Of a stretch of 15,468 nt of DNA, positions 1 through 6,244 are shown piece after piece (within the stretch, counting starts at the first letter, position 1; the number at the start of each line of letters is the position of its first letter). This DNA comes from T3Sed10-241 sp036796255. Lineage in GTDB: Bacteria > Bacteroidota > Bacteroidia > Flavobacteriales_D > Cryomorphaceae. The notes under the pieces are model-generated. The model did not search any database, was not told the origin of the DNA, and saw nothing but the letters and a program-made list of their open reading frames with translations. The translations under genes were made by a program, and so were the position numbers. The stretch lies in assembly GCA_036796255.1 (NCBI GenBank), contig DAIRDH010000069.1, positions 1-15,468 of the forward strand. Direction: 5' to 3'.

Positions 1-83
1 GATTGTGTGAATACCTGACAGTGATCGCGATATCATGTAAAAAGCTGATTTTCTGAGAGACACCAATCCCCAATCCAAAATCC

Positions 84-734
84 TCACTCACAATACTTCC
101 CCACCGCCTCCTTTGCCTGATCTGATCCCAGCCCCTCGGCCCGGTAAAAATCCTCACACACTTCCAGCATCACATCTTCAGCCGGTGGGGTCATTCCCGC
201 ATTGCTGTGCTTGTTGTACCGCGCAAAGCCCCGGTTCAGGTAAGCCTCAGGATATTCGGGATTGCGCGTTACCACTTCCGTAAAACCTGTGATGGCCAGG
301 TCGTACTTGCCCATGAGTCCATAGCAATAGGCGAGGTCATAATGGGCCATCCAGTTGTAAGGATCTTGCTTGAGGCGCTTCTTTAAGTCTGCCAGCGCTT
401 CTTCATATTTTTCCATTTCCATGCACAGCAAAGCCCGGTTGGTGAGCGCACCTATGTCGGAGGGTACCTCTTGCAGTGCAGCACTGTAATCTTTGAGTGC
501 CGCTTGCTTTTCACCTGCGGTGAGTAGGAGGTAGGCCCTTAGAATCAGTGATTCAGCATGCCGGTCATCCAATTCAAGCGCTTGATTTACCTCGGCATAG
601 GCCTGATCAAGATCGCCTGCATTTACCGAGCTTATGGCGTTGCGATAATAACCGTCGGCCTTCTGGGCCTGGGCATTAGCTGCCGTCACCATGCTGAGGA
701 TGACCAGGATTTTGAAAAGTGAAGGAATGTTCAT
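84..734 (-). CDS. Secreted/periplasmic TPR-repeat protein
   Basis: The protein has 216 residues from the ATG at 734. An N-terminal signal peptide is visible (MNIPSLFKIL, then a hydrophobic stretch, and ANAQAQ as a likely cleavage site near residue 22). Residues 25-170 hold about four TPR units, each with the usual small/large alternation (for example GDLDQAYAEVNQALELD, YEEALADLKKRLKQDP, and GKYDLAITGFTEVVTRNP), so the likely role is protein-protein interaction outside the cytoplasm. The tail EVCEDFYRAEGLGSDQAKEAVGKYC resembles the Cys-containing end common in Bacteroidota TPR proteins. A TTG 9 nt upstream (743) is in frame, but it lies inside a perfect TAATTTTG promoter box, so the ATG at 734 is preferred. 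The DUF2490 gene ends about 50 nt upstream on the same strand. Partner and pathway cannot be told from the sequence. Confidence 0.85.
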   Translation of the reverse strand: MNIPSLFKILVILSMVTAANAQAQKADGYYRNAISSVNAGDLDQAYAEVNQALELDDRHAESLILRAYLLLTAGEKQAALKDYSAALQEVPSDIGALTNRALLCMEMEKYEEALADLKKRLKQDPYNWMAHYDLAYCYGLMGKYDLAITGFTEVVTRNPEYPEAYLNRGFARYNKHSNAGMTPPAEDVMLEVCEDFYRAEGLGSDQAKEAVGKYCE

Positions 735-740
735 CGCGTG

Positions 741-748
741 CAAAATTA
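741..748 (-). promoter_or_regulatory. TAnnTTTG promoter box of the TPR gene
   Basis: On the minus strand the sequence reads TAATTTTG, a perfect match to the Bacteroidota -7 consensus TAnnTTTG. It is followed by CACGCG and the ATG at 734. With only 6 nt between box and start codon, the transcript would be leaderless or nearly so. No clear -33 TTTG element is visible. The TPR gene may therefore be transcribed independently of the upstream DUF2490 gene. Confidence 0.55.
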
Positions 749-784
749 ATGCAATTTAGAAAGCCTGCGCAGCACCACCAGCGA

Positions 785-1501
785 TCAGGGTTGTGGCCAA
801 TACTTGCGCCGGTCAAAGCGTTGTATCACCCAGCAGGTGAGTCCGTAGCGGTAATTGTAGAAGTTGCCGCCGCTTGCGGGGATGGCGCGCAGGTGTGGAC
901 CGAATTGTACACGAAGCGTTGGCATATCGTAACTCAGCATAAGGTAGCTGCGGTTCTGATCGAGCCAGTAGCCGCTGTAGTTGCTGCCATTGTTGACCAG
1001 TATTTCATTGAGCACATGCAGCTGAAGGCTGTTGCCATTGGTATAGCTGCGCAGCTTGAAGCGCACACTTAACATGAGCCGCCAGCGGTTGTAAGCCACC
1101 CAGTCGCCGCTGAAATCATCGCCCACAATACCTTCGCGTATGCGCCGGTCATAGCGCAACCGCACGCGCCAGCCTTTGCGCTCACCCCATGGTTTCACCA
1201 ATTCATACTGCGCCCAGGGCCGGTGCTCCCTGCGCAGCAGTTGACTGCTGAATGAGGTGGCCGTAATCACAAAAGCATAGCCACCCGTTACTTGCGCCCC
1301 ATTACCAAGACGGTAAGTCATCCCGTGGCGATTGGCCCAGAAGGCATTGGGTACATAGTGAAAATCATTCCAAACCGACCAGCGATCGTTGAGCTTAAAG
1401 GAGCTGATGTAGCCCCCCCACACTTCGGCCTGCGCGCTGCCCTGTCCATTTGCCGTAAAGGCAAAAATCCAAAATGCTGTGATGAAAAGCCAGTGTTTCA
1501 A
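785..1501 (-). CDS. DUF2490-family outer-membrane-type protein
   Basis: From a TTG at 1501 the product has 238 residues. It begins with a clean signal peptide (LKHWLFITAFWIFAFTANGQG, first residue read as Met). The rest is rich in alternating aromatic and charged residues, as in a beta-barrel: AEVWGGYISSFKLNDRWSV, REHRPWAQYEL, WRVRLRYDRRIREG, and a final RYGLTCWVIQRFDRRK. This resembles DUF2490, a family of predicted outer-membrane proteins of unknown function. The frame stays open to 1723, with an in-frame ATG at 1549. That start would put 16 extra residues, including Cys-rich sequence, in front of the signal peptide and would lie upstream of the TACATTTG box at 1518-1525. I therefore favour the TTG, with the ATG as alternative. 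The gene is divergent from the one at 1724. Confidence 0.7.
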   Translation of the reverse strand: MKHWLFITAFWIFAFTANGQGSAQAEVWGGYISSFKLNDRWSVWNDFHYVPNAFWANRHGMTYRLGNGAQVTGGYAFVITATSFSSQLLRREHRPWAQYELVKPWGERKGWRVRLRYDRRIREGIVGDDFSGDWVAYNRWRLMLSVRFKLRSYTNGNSLQLHVLNEILVNNGSNYSGYWLDQNRSYLMLSYDMPTLRVQFGPHLRAIPASGGNFYNYRYGLTCWVIQRFDRRKYWPQP

Positions 1502-1517
1502 ACCTGCGATTTTGCAG

Positions 1518-1525
1518 CAAATGTA
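1518..1525 (-). promoter_or_regulatory. TAnnTTTG promoter box of the DUF2490 gene
   Basis: The minus strand reads TACATTTG, a perfect match to TAnnTTTG. The proposed TTG start lies 16 nt downstream and the alternative ATG (1549) lies upstream of the box. This is part of the argument for the shorter reading frame. No convincing -33 element was found. Confidence 0.4.
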
Positions 1526-1723
1526 AGGAGAGCAGCCCTGCACATACATGACTTTTGTCAGTACGCAGCATTTATTAATCGCCAGGGCTACCGCCCATGT
1601 CCTTATGGTTCCTTTCAGCCTTACCTGCAGCGTGCTTTGTACTTTTTTTGTTTTTGGCTGTAACAAAACCACCCTCTTTTGTGACCTACTACCAACACAA
1701 CTGAACACTGAAAACCTGAACAC

Positions 1724-2341
1724 ATGAAAACTTTAACCACCACCGCCTTTCTTTTTATGGCTTTCATAGTGCACACCCCCAGCGCCCACGCTCAGGCCAT
1801 GACTGATGATGCTTCTCAAGCCAGGGTCGCAGCTGCCGGGACTATTCCAGCAACGGAGTCGCTTTATGAAGTGAAGTTGCAGCGCATTGCCGACCTTTCC
1901 GGCAAAATGGACAGCACCGCCGATCCCGCTTCCATAAAGACTGAGATCGAAGCCCTGCAAGCCGAGTTGCTTACCCTGCGCAAGGACATGAAAAACGTCA
2001 GGCAATCCCGCATCAGCGAAGTAGCCCCGGACAATGCAAAGCTTGATATTTTCAAGTTTGATCCCGCTCAACGCGACCTGGCGATAAAAGATTTCTCATA
2101 CAGCTATGAACCAGCAAGTGGGAGCCTGGTACTGCAATTTAACACCAAAGCTTCAGGCCAGCTGCACGTGCGTGCACTCAGCCCGGGCAGCATGGTAATA
2201 GACGCTGCGCACATCACAGAAGCCACGCAGGGCGATGAAGTGACCATCACCCTGGATTTGAGTGGCAGTGCGCTCGAGTTGTTTTTCATCAACATAGAGC
2301 AAGAAGGCAAAATGGTGACTAAAAAAGTAGCCCTCAGCTGA
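1724..2341 (+). CDS. Small secreted coiled-coil protein with T9SS CTD-like domain
   Basis: The product has 205 residues. It starts with a signal peptide (MKTLTTTAFLFMAFIVHTPS, cleavage probably after AHA, residue 23). Residues 47-95 have heptad-like Leu/Ile spacing (YEVKLQRIADLSGKM, IKTEIEALQAELLTLRKDMK), suggesting a short coiled coil. Residues 122-205 look like a beta-sandwich: FSYSYEPASGSLVLQFN, then a strand ending in VTITLDLSGSALELFFINI, and the end GKMVTKKVALS. Spacing and ending resemble the T9SS type A sorting domain, although the usual YPNP motif is replaced by YEPASG. It could be a genuine sorting signal or a related stand-alone domain. A strong terminator follows 22 nt after the stop, so the gene is probably monocistronic. 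Function unknown. Confidence 0.75.
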   Translation: MKTLTTTAFLFMAFIVHTPSAHAQAMTDDASQARVAAAGTIPATESLYEVKLQRIADLSGKMDSTADPASIKTEIEALQAELLTLRKDMKNVRQSRISEVAPDNAKLDIFKFDPAQRDLAIKDFSYSYEPASGSLVLQFNTKASGQLHVRALSPGSMVIDAAHITEATQGDEVTITLDLSGSALELFFINIEQEGKMVTKKVALS

Positions 2342-2362
2342 GATTAGAAAAACAATGACCTG

Positions 2363-2398
2363 AAGCGCGGGAGACAACGGTCTCTCGCGCTTTTTTTT
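2363..2398 (+). terminator. Rho-independent terminator of the coiled-coil gene
   Basis: A 12-bp stem (AGCGCGGGAGAC pairing with GTCTCTCGCGCT, one G-U pair) closes a 4-nt AACG loop and runs straight into eight T residues. It lies 22 nt after the TGA at 2341, exactly where the end of this transcript is expected. Confidence 0.93.
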
Positions 2399-2400
2399 AT

Positions 2401-2835
2401 TCAACAGCATTGCAGTTCTTTTTTTACCTGCCCGCGCTTTGCTTCGTAATCCAGAGGGTATATCACCAAAGGCTCAGGTATATCACCCCATAAATTTGAA
2501 ATGCCTGCTGTCCATTGCGAAGGCTTTATAAGCTCGCCGACATCGGCAATATCCTGCCCAAATTGATGGGGGCTTCGCCTCGCGCGCATAGCTAAAGTCC
2601 GGCTGCCAGAGGGTGGTCTTTACACCCTTGAGCTTATGCAGCTTTTCCTACGCTTTTTGCAAAGTGGACTCCATCACGCCCTTCTTGTCGATCACAATCA
2701 TACGCGACACACGCACTGTTGCATCATCGGGCAAAAGTGCTTCGATTGTTTGTTGTGCCCGGCCATCAGTGTCCCATCCTTGTCTGTTTCTGCGCGCAGC
2801 TTCGCCGCTATTTCATTTTGGTTCATCCATGCCAT
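2401..2835 (-). pseudogene. Decayed gene remnant (two frameshifts, one internal stop)
   Basis: Reading the minus strand from the ATG at 2835 gives MAWMNQNEIAAKLRAETDKD with plausible composition, then the frame fails near 2760. A second frame continues directly with AQQTIEALLPDDATVRVSRM and IVIDKKGVMESTLQKA, hits a TAG at 2648-2650 (one base from CAG), and goes on with EKLHKLKGVKTTLWQPDFSY. Near 2570-2585, in a run of C residues, a third frame takes over with FGQDIADVGELIKPSQW and ends YPLDYEAKRGQVKKELQCC at 2401. Three abutting, protein-like segments in one direction and in different frames are what an eroded gene looks like. I do not recognise the family. The 5' limit is uncertain, and it could also be a chance composition effect. 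Confidence 0.45.
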
Positions 2836-3020
2836 GACAGCCGATTCCTTCAATTTTATTCAGCCAATGGGTCAAAGAAAAATGACTTACAGAAATTTTC
2901 AAAAGGTCAAGTTGTTGTAAATAAATGCAATATGTGAATTATTAACAGTATTTTCATCCGAAATAGCACCGAATTGTCACAAAAAAATCTTTTAATCTGA
3001 ACTCAACAGTCATTAATGCG
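2836..3020. other. A+T-rich non-coding stretch before the desaturase promoter
   Basis: This stretch between the gene remnant and the promoter at 3021 is noticeably A+T-rich, with repeated A and T runs. I see no convincing open frame on either strand and no strong hairpin. Confidence 0.5.
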
Positions 3021-3028
3021 TACCTTTG
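3021..3028 (+). promoter_or_regulatory. TAnnTTTG promoter box of the desaturase-helicase unit
   Basis: The sequence TACCTTTG matches the Bacteroidota -7 consensus perfectly and lies in an A+T-rich stretch. No good -33 TTTG is visible at the expected distance. Transcription would begin near 3033-3035, leaving a leader of about 285 nt before the ATG at 3318. A nearer unrecognised promoter is possible. Confidence 0.45.
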
Positions 3029-3034
3029 CCATTA

Positions 3035-3317
3035 GTTTGCCTCTGGGCACCTTTTGCACAGAGCGCATGAAGTTGGTGGTTTTATCACATTTTGGATGAA
3101 CAATCGGCTTAAAACCCGCATCGGTAAACATGTTCCGGAGCAATGTTGTTCAAATGAGAAGTAGGACAGGCAATCTGTCAAAAAGTGAATGAGTAAATCC
3201 ACCATGTTTCCAATAAGGAAGCCACTAAAAAATCCAATTTTTTCTGAACAGCTGATTTCGAAAAGGCAAGGAGCCAAGCCATCCTCGCACCATCGAAATA
3301 TGCCCTAAACCTTTACA
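3035..3317 (+). other. Long 5' leader of the desaturase mRNA (putative)
   Basis: About 285 nt separate the putative promoter from the desaturase start and hold no convincing conventional gene. Weak inverted repeats are visible: GGTTTTA with TAAAACC (about 3077-3116), GACAG-GCAAT-CTGTC (3165-3179), and AAAAAAT-CCA-ATTTTTT (3227-3243). Four very short ATG-initiated frames run through it in a chain: 3067-3099, 3096-3164, 3154-3192, and 3189-3308. Each start overlaps the stop of the one before. A regulatory leader is an inference; I recognise no known riboswitch. Confidence 0.3.
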
Positions 3318-4508
3318 ATGAGCACAACAGTAGCAGAGCACAAAACATCAGCAAAGAGCAAAAAAGGCACCGAGAACCAAACACTCGCAAAGCAAAGAGC
3401 TTACCGCTTTTCAAACAACAAAGACAAGGATTTTAACGCCACCTTAAGGGAGCGGGTCAATGCCTATTTTGCCGATAAGGAAATAGGTGTACACGCCAAT
3501 ACCAGCGCCATCATTAAATCAGTGGTGATGCTGTCGATGTATTTCCTCCCTTTCATTGCTTTATTTGCATTTGGTATTACCAATACCTGGCTATTCATTT
3601 CCATGTGGATCATTATGGGTTTTGGTGCTGCTGGCATCGGTGTCAACATCATGCACGACGCCAACCACGGTGCTTATTCCTCTTCTAAAACAGTGAATAA
3701 CTTGATGGGACTTTGGATGAACGTCATCGGCGGAAATGCCGGTACCTGGAAGCTTCAGCACAATGTGCTTCACCACACCTATACCAATGTAGACGGGGTA
3801 GACCATGACATAGCCGGACCACCCATGCTGCGCTTCTCGCCGCACCAGCCGCGCAAGGCCATGCACAAGTACCAATACATTTATGCATGGTTCCTTTATG
3901 GCTTGATGACACTTTTCCGCAGCTTCGTGACTGACTTTACCAATGCATGGAGATTCAAGAATTTCGGATTGCTCCGCAATGACAAGGATTTCCGCAAGCT
4001 GGTATGGAACATTGTAATGTGGAAAGCAATTTACTTTACTTATATCCTGGTGCTTCCGCTCATCTTCCTGCCTGTATCGCCCGGATTGGTGATTCTCGGC
4101 TTCCTGAGCATGCACTTTGTAACCGGACTTACCCTCGCCCTTATCTTCCAGTGTGCGCACGTGGTGGATGATTGCGAATTCCCTTTGCCCAATGAAAACG
4201 GCGTGATGGACAACAACTGGGCAGTGCACCAGCTTGCGACCACCGCCAATTTCTCACCGAAAAGCCGCATCTTCTCCTGGTTCGTTGGCGGATTGAATTT
4301 TCAGGTAGAACACCACCTGTTTCAACACATCTGCCACACGCATTACCGCGACCTTTCAAAAATAGTTTCAAGTACTGCCAAAGAGTTTGGCATACAATAC
4401 AACACACAGAAAAATTTCGTGATAGCCGTTTGGAATCATGGAAAAATGCTCAAAAGACTTGGTACTGTTGAAGTACCGGCTGCCAATGGGCATCCCAATT
4501 TGAATTAA
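3318..4508 (+). CDS. Membrane fatty-acid desaturase (acyl-CoA/acyl-lipid type)
   Basis: This 396-residue di-iron desaturase introduces a double bond into an acyl chain, using O2 and an electron donor at the inner membrane. All three histidine clusters are present: HDANH (113-117), HNVLHH (148-153), and QVEHH (329-333). The last one, with Gln in place of the first His, is characteristic of the front-end (delta-5/delta-6-like) branch of the family. Hydrophobic segments lie near residues 66-112, 185-203, 232-252, and 256-280. Unlike many eukaryotic front-end enzymes there is no fused cytochrome b5 domain, so a separate ferredoxin or cytochrome donor is implied. The first 30 residues are polar and Lys-rich. 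The helicase gene begins 5 nt after the TAA, so the two are almost certainly co-transcribed. The exact regioselectivity cannot be read from the sequence. Confidence 0.93.
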   Translation: MSTTVAEHKTSAKSKKGTENQTLAKQRAYRFSNNKDKDFNATLRERVNAYFADKEIGVHANTSAIIKSVVMLSMYFLPFIALFAFGITNTWLFISMWIIMGFGAAGIGVNIMHDANHGAYSSSKTVNNLMGLWMNVIGGNAGTWKLQHNVLHHTYTNVDGVDHDIAGPPMLRFSPHQPRKAMHKYQYIYAWFLYGLMTLFRSFVTDFTNAWRFKNFGLLRNDKDFRKLVWNIVMWKAIYFTYILVLPLIFLPVSPGLVILGFLSMHFVTGLTLALIFQCAHVVDDCEFPLPNENGVMDNNWAVHQLATTANFSPKSRIFSWFVGGLNFQVEHHLFQHICHTHYRDLSKIVSSTAKEFGIQYNTQKNFVIAVWNHGKMLKRLGTVEVPAANGHPNLN

Positions 4509-4513
4509 AATTT

Positions 4514-5773
4514 ATGAATACCCGTACAACACCACAACGCAATCGCCGTCCAGGCACAGCAACCGCTGATGCGGGTGGAAACAACAAGCGCCGCGATGGC
4601 AGGCCACAGGCCCGCAACAACGGAGCACGCAGTGCCGGTGGCAATGGCCGCGGCAAAGCAAAGAATGAAAAAACCATGGACATCAACCTGCTGACCAAGT
4701 CGGCAGAGCCCATGACCGAAAATACCTTTGTACCCACGCGTACTTTTTCAGAAATGCCCCTTTCGGCAAACCTGCAAAGCATACTCGCCAAGAAAGGCTA
4801 CACGCACCCTACGCCCATACAGCTGCAAACCATTGAAGCCCTGCTCGCAGGCCGCGATATGATGGGTATTGCGCAAACGGGAACGGGCAAAACTGCCGCC
4901 TTCCTGCTTCCGCTTATTGAGCGCATGATGAAAGGCGAAGAACTGCGCACCCTCGTGGTGGTTCCCACCCGTGAACTTGCATTGCAAGTGGAAGAGGAAT
5001 TCCGCAGCCTTACCAAAGGACTCAATCTTTTTGTGACCTGCTTTATTGGCGGTACCAACATCAACCGCGACTTGCAAAACCTGCGCCGCGACAGCCACCT
5101 TGTGGTGGGTACGCCAGGCCGACTGCTCGACCTTGCCAACCGCCGCGCGCTGAAGCTCGACGCATTCCCGGTGCTCATCCTCGATGAGTTTGACCGCATG
5201 CTCGACATGGGCTTTGCACCCGATGTGAACCGCATCACCCGCATGATGACCATCCGCAAGCAAACGCTGCTCTTCTCGGCCACCGTCGATAAGTCGCAGC
5301 AGCGCCTCATCGATGGATTGCTCAACAATCCGGTAGAAGTGCGCGTAAGCACAGGCGAAGCCACCGGCGACCACATCGAACAGGAAGTGGTACGCGTAGG
5401 CCCTGACCGCAACAAGTTTGAAGTGCTCGTAGACATGCTTTCAGGCAATGATTTTGACAAAGTATTGCTCTTCGCCGAGACCAAACGCACAGTAAACCGC
5501 ATGACGGTAATGCTGCAGAAAGCAGGTGTAACCGCTGAGCAAATACATGGCAACAAATCACAAAACGCCCGCCAAACGGCCCTTGACAAGTTCAAAGCCG
5601 GTAAGATACAAGTGCTCGTAGCCACTGATGTGGCCGCCCGCGGTATCGACGTGAGCGATGTGACCCACGTGATCAACTACCAGGTGCCCCGCACTTACGA
5701 CAGCTACGTGCACCGCATAGGACGTACTGGCCGCGCCGGCAAAGCTGGCAAAGCTTTTACTTTTGTGGATTAA
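4514..5773 (+). CDS. DEAD-box ATP-dependent RNA helicase, RhlE-like
   Basis: This 419-residue protein unwinds or remodels RNA in the cytoplasm with ATP. Residues 1-70 form a basic, Asn/Arg/Gly-rich, low-complexity extension. The core motifs follow in order: Q-motif PTPIQ (99-103), motif I AQTGTGKT (120-127), Ia PTRELA (151-156), Ib TPGR (200-203), II DEFD (224-227), III SAT (255-257), V ATDVAARGID (370-379), and VI HRIGRTGRAG (400-409). Motif II reads DEFD, not DEAD; the catalytic DE and final D are kept. The protein stops only ten residues after motif VI, shorter than typical RhlE proteins, which continue through a last helix and a basic tail. No continuation appears in other frames after the stop. 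It shares a transcript with the desaturase and ends before a good terminator. A downstream in-frame ATG at 4712 is possible but less likely as the start. Confidence 0.92.
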   Translation: MNTRTTPQRNRRPGTATADAGGNNKRRDGRPQARNNGARSAGGNGRGKAKNEKTMDINLLTKSAEPMTENTFVPTRTFSEMPLSANLQSILAKKGYTHPTPIQLQTIEALLAGRDMMGIAQTGTGKTAAFLLPLIERMMKGEELRTLVVVPTRELALQVEEEFRSLTKGLNLFVTCFIGGTNINRDLQNLRRDSHLVVGTPGRLLDLANRRALKLDAFPVLILDEFDRMLDMGFAPDVNRITRMMTIRKQTLLFSATVDKSQQRLIDGLLNNPVEVRVSTGEATGDHIEQEVVRVGPDRNKFEVLVDMLSGNDFDKVLLFAETKRTVNRMTVMLQKAGVTAEQIHGNKSQNARQTALDKFKAGKIQVLVATDVAARGIDVSDVTHVINYQVPRTYDSYVHRIGRTGRAGKAGKAFTFVD

Positions 5774-5829
5774 GCAAACGTATATTTAGGTTTTACCCTA
5801 CCAAAACCTTTTAACCTATCAACACGAAG

Positions 5830-5859
5830 AACCCTGACGAAAGTTGGGGTTTTTTCTTT
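5830..5859 (+). terminator. Rho-independent terminator of the desaturase-helicase unit
   Basis: A 9-bp stem (AACCCTGAC with GTTGGGGTT, including two G-U pairs) is closed by a stable GAAA tetraloop and followed by TTTTTTCTTT. It lies 57 nt after the helicase stop. A weaker hairpin, GGTTTT/AAAACC (5789-5808), precedes it. Confidence 0.85.
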
Positions 5860-5890
5860 GAGCCACGAGCCACTAGTCGCTGGCCTTTGT

Positions 5891-5945
5891 GAAGCAAGTG
5901 CGGCTAGGTGAATCTCTCTGGGGATATCGACTGTTTGGCCCAAAA
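5891..5945 (+). repeat. 55-bp direct repeat, left copy
   Basis: This copy begins GAAGCAAGTGCGGCTAGG and ends GACTGTTTGGCCCAAAA immediately at the first N. It is identical to the copy at 6046-6100 over all 55 positions. Exact identity ending precisely at the gap points to a shared assembly k-mer and not to a free-standing biological repeat. Confidence 0.95.
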
Positions 5946-6045
5946 NNNNNNNNNNNNNNNNNNNNNNNNNNNNNNNNNNNNNNNNNNNNNNNNNNNNNNN
6001 NNNNNNNNNNNNNNNNNNNNNNNNNNNNNNNNNNNNNNNNNNNNN
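5946..6045. other. Assembly gap of exactly 100 N
   Basis: Exactly 100 undetermined bases, the conventional placeholder for a gap of unknown size. Nothing can be said about its content. Confidence 0.99.
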
Positions 6046-6100
6046 GAAGCAAGTGCGGCTAGGTGAATCTCTCTGGGGATATCGACTGTTTGGCCCAAAA
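6046..6100 (+). repeat. 55-bp direct repeat, right copy
   Basis: Begins immediately after the last N and repeats the left copy base for base. After it the sequence diverges into AAATGTTTTCAGTGTGCC. See the left copy at 5891. Confidence 0.95.
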
Positions 6101-6244
6101 AAATGTTTTCAGTGTGCCATGAAGCAACAAGTCTCTGCCAATAGAAAATTGACCCTCTATTTTCATCAGGTTACAGCAGTGTACGATCGGCGAGTGACTC
6201 AAAGCAAGTGACCAGCGACTAAAAACAATAGTCCCAAAATAGAA

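Larger units (their letters stand above)
5861..6244. other. Non-coding stretch containing a scaffold gap
   Basis: No gene is visible here. The stretch holds 100 N characters and two copies of a 55-bp sequence. Near its outer ends is a short inverted repeat, TAGTCGCTGG (5874-5883) and CCAGCGACTA (6212-6221), within a sequence full of GAGCCACGAG / AGTGACC-like words. This suggests an intergenic repeat element that the assembler could not resolve. The true length is unknown. Confidence 0.6.

Noticed and set aside
1..83. Left-edge stretch with GGATTGGGGATTGG on the minus strand
   Set aside because: The short repeat is too small to assign, and no stem with a T run is present after the TPR gene stop.
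1652..1681. TTTTTGG and TCTTTTG as a -33/-7 promoter for the gene at 1724
   Set aside because: The spacing is near that expected, but the -7 box reads CTCTTTTG and lacks the TA, so it is too weak to call.
3032..3277. 81-codon open frame on the minus strand in front of the desaturase
   Set aside because: The product is Cys- and Phe-rich without domain or signal pattern, and it lies antisense to a likely mRNA leader; the frame probably results from A+T-rich composition.
4748..5676. Long minus-strand open frames opposite the DEAD-box helicase
   Set aside because: The plus strand holds all helicase motifs in order. The reverse frames are Ser/Arg- or Val/Ala-rich without any domain.
5904..6098. 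Open frame running through the N gap
   Set aside because: It exists only because undetermined bases contain no stop codons and the two ends are the same 55-mer.
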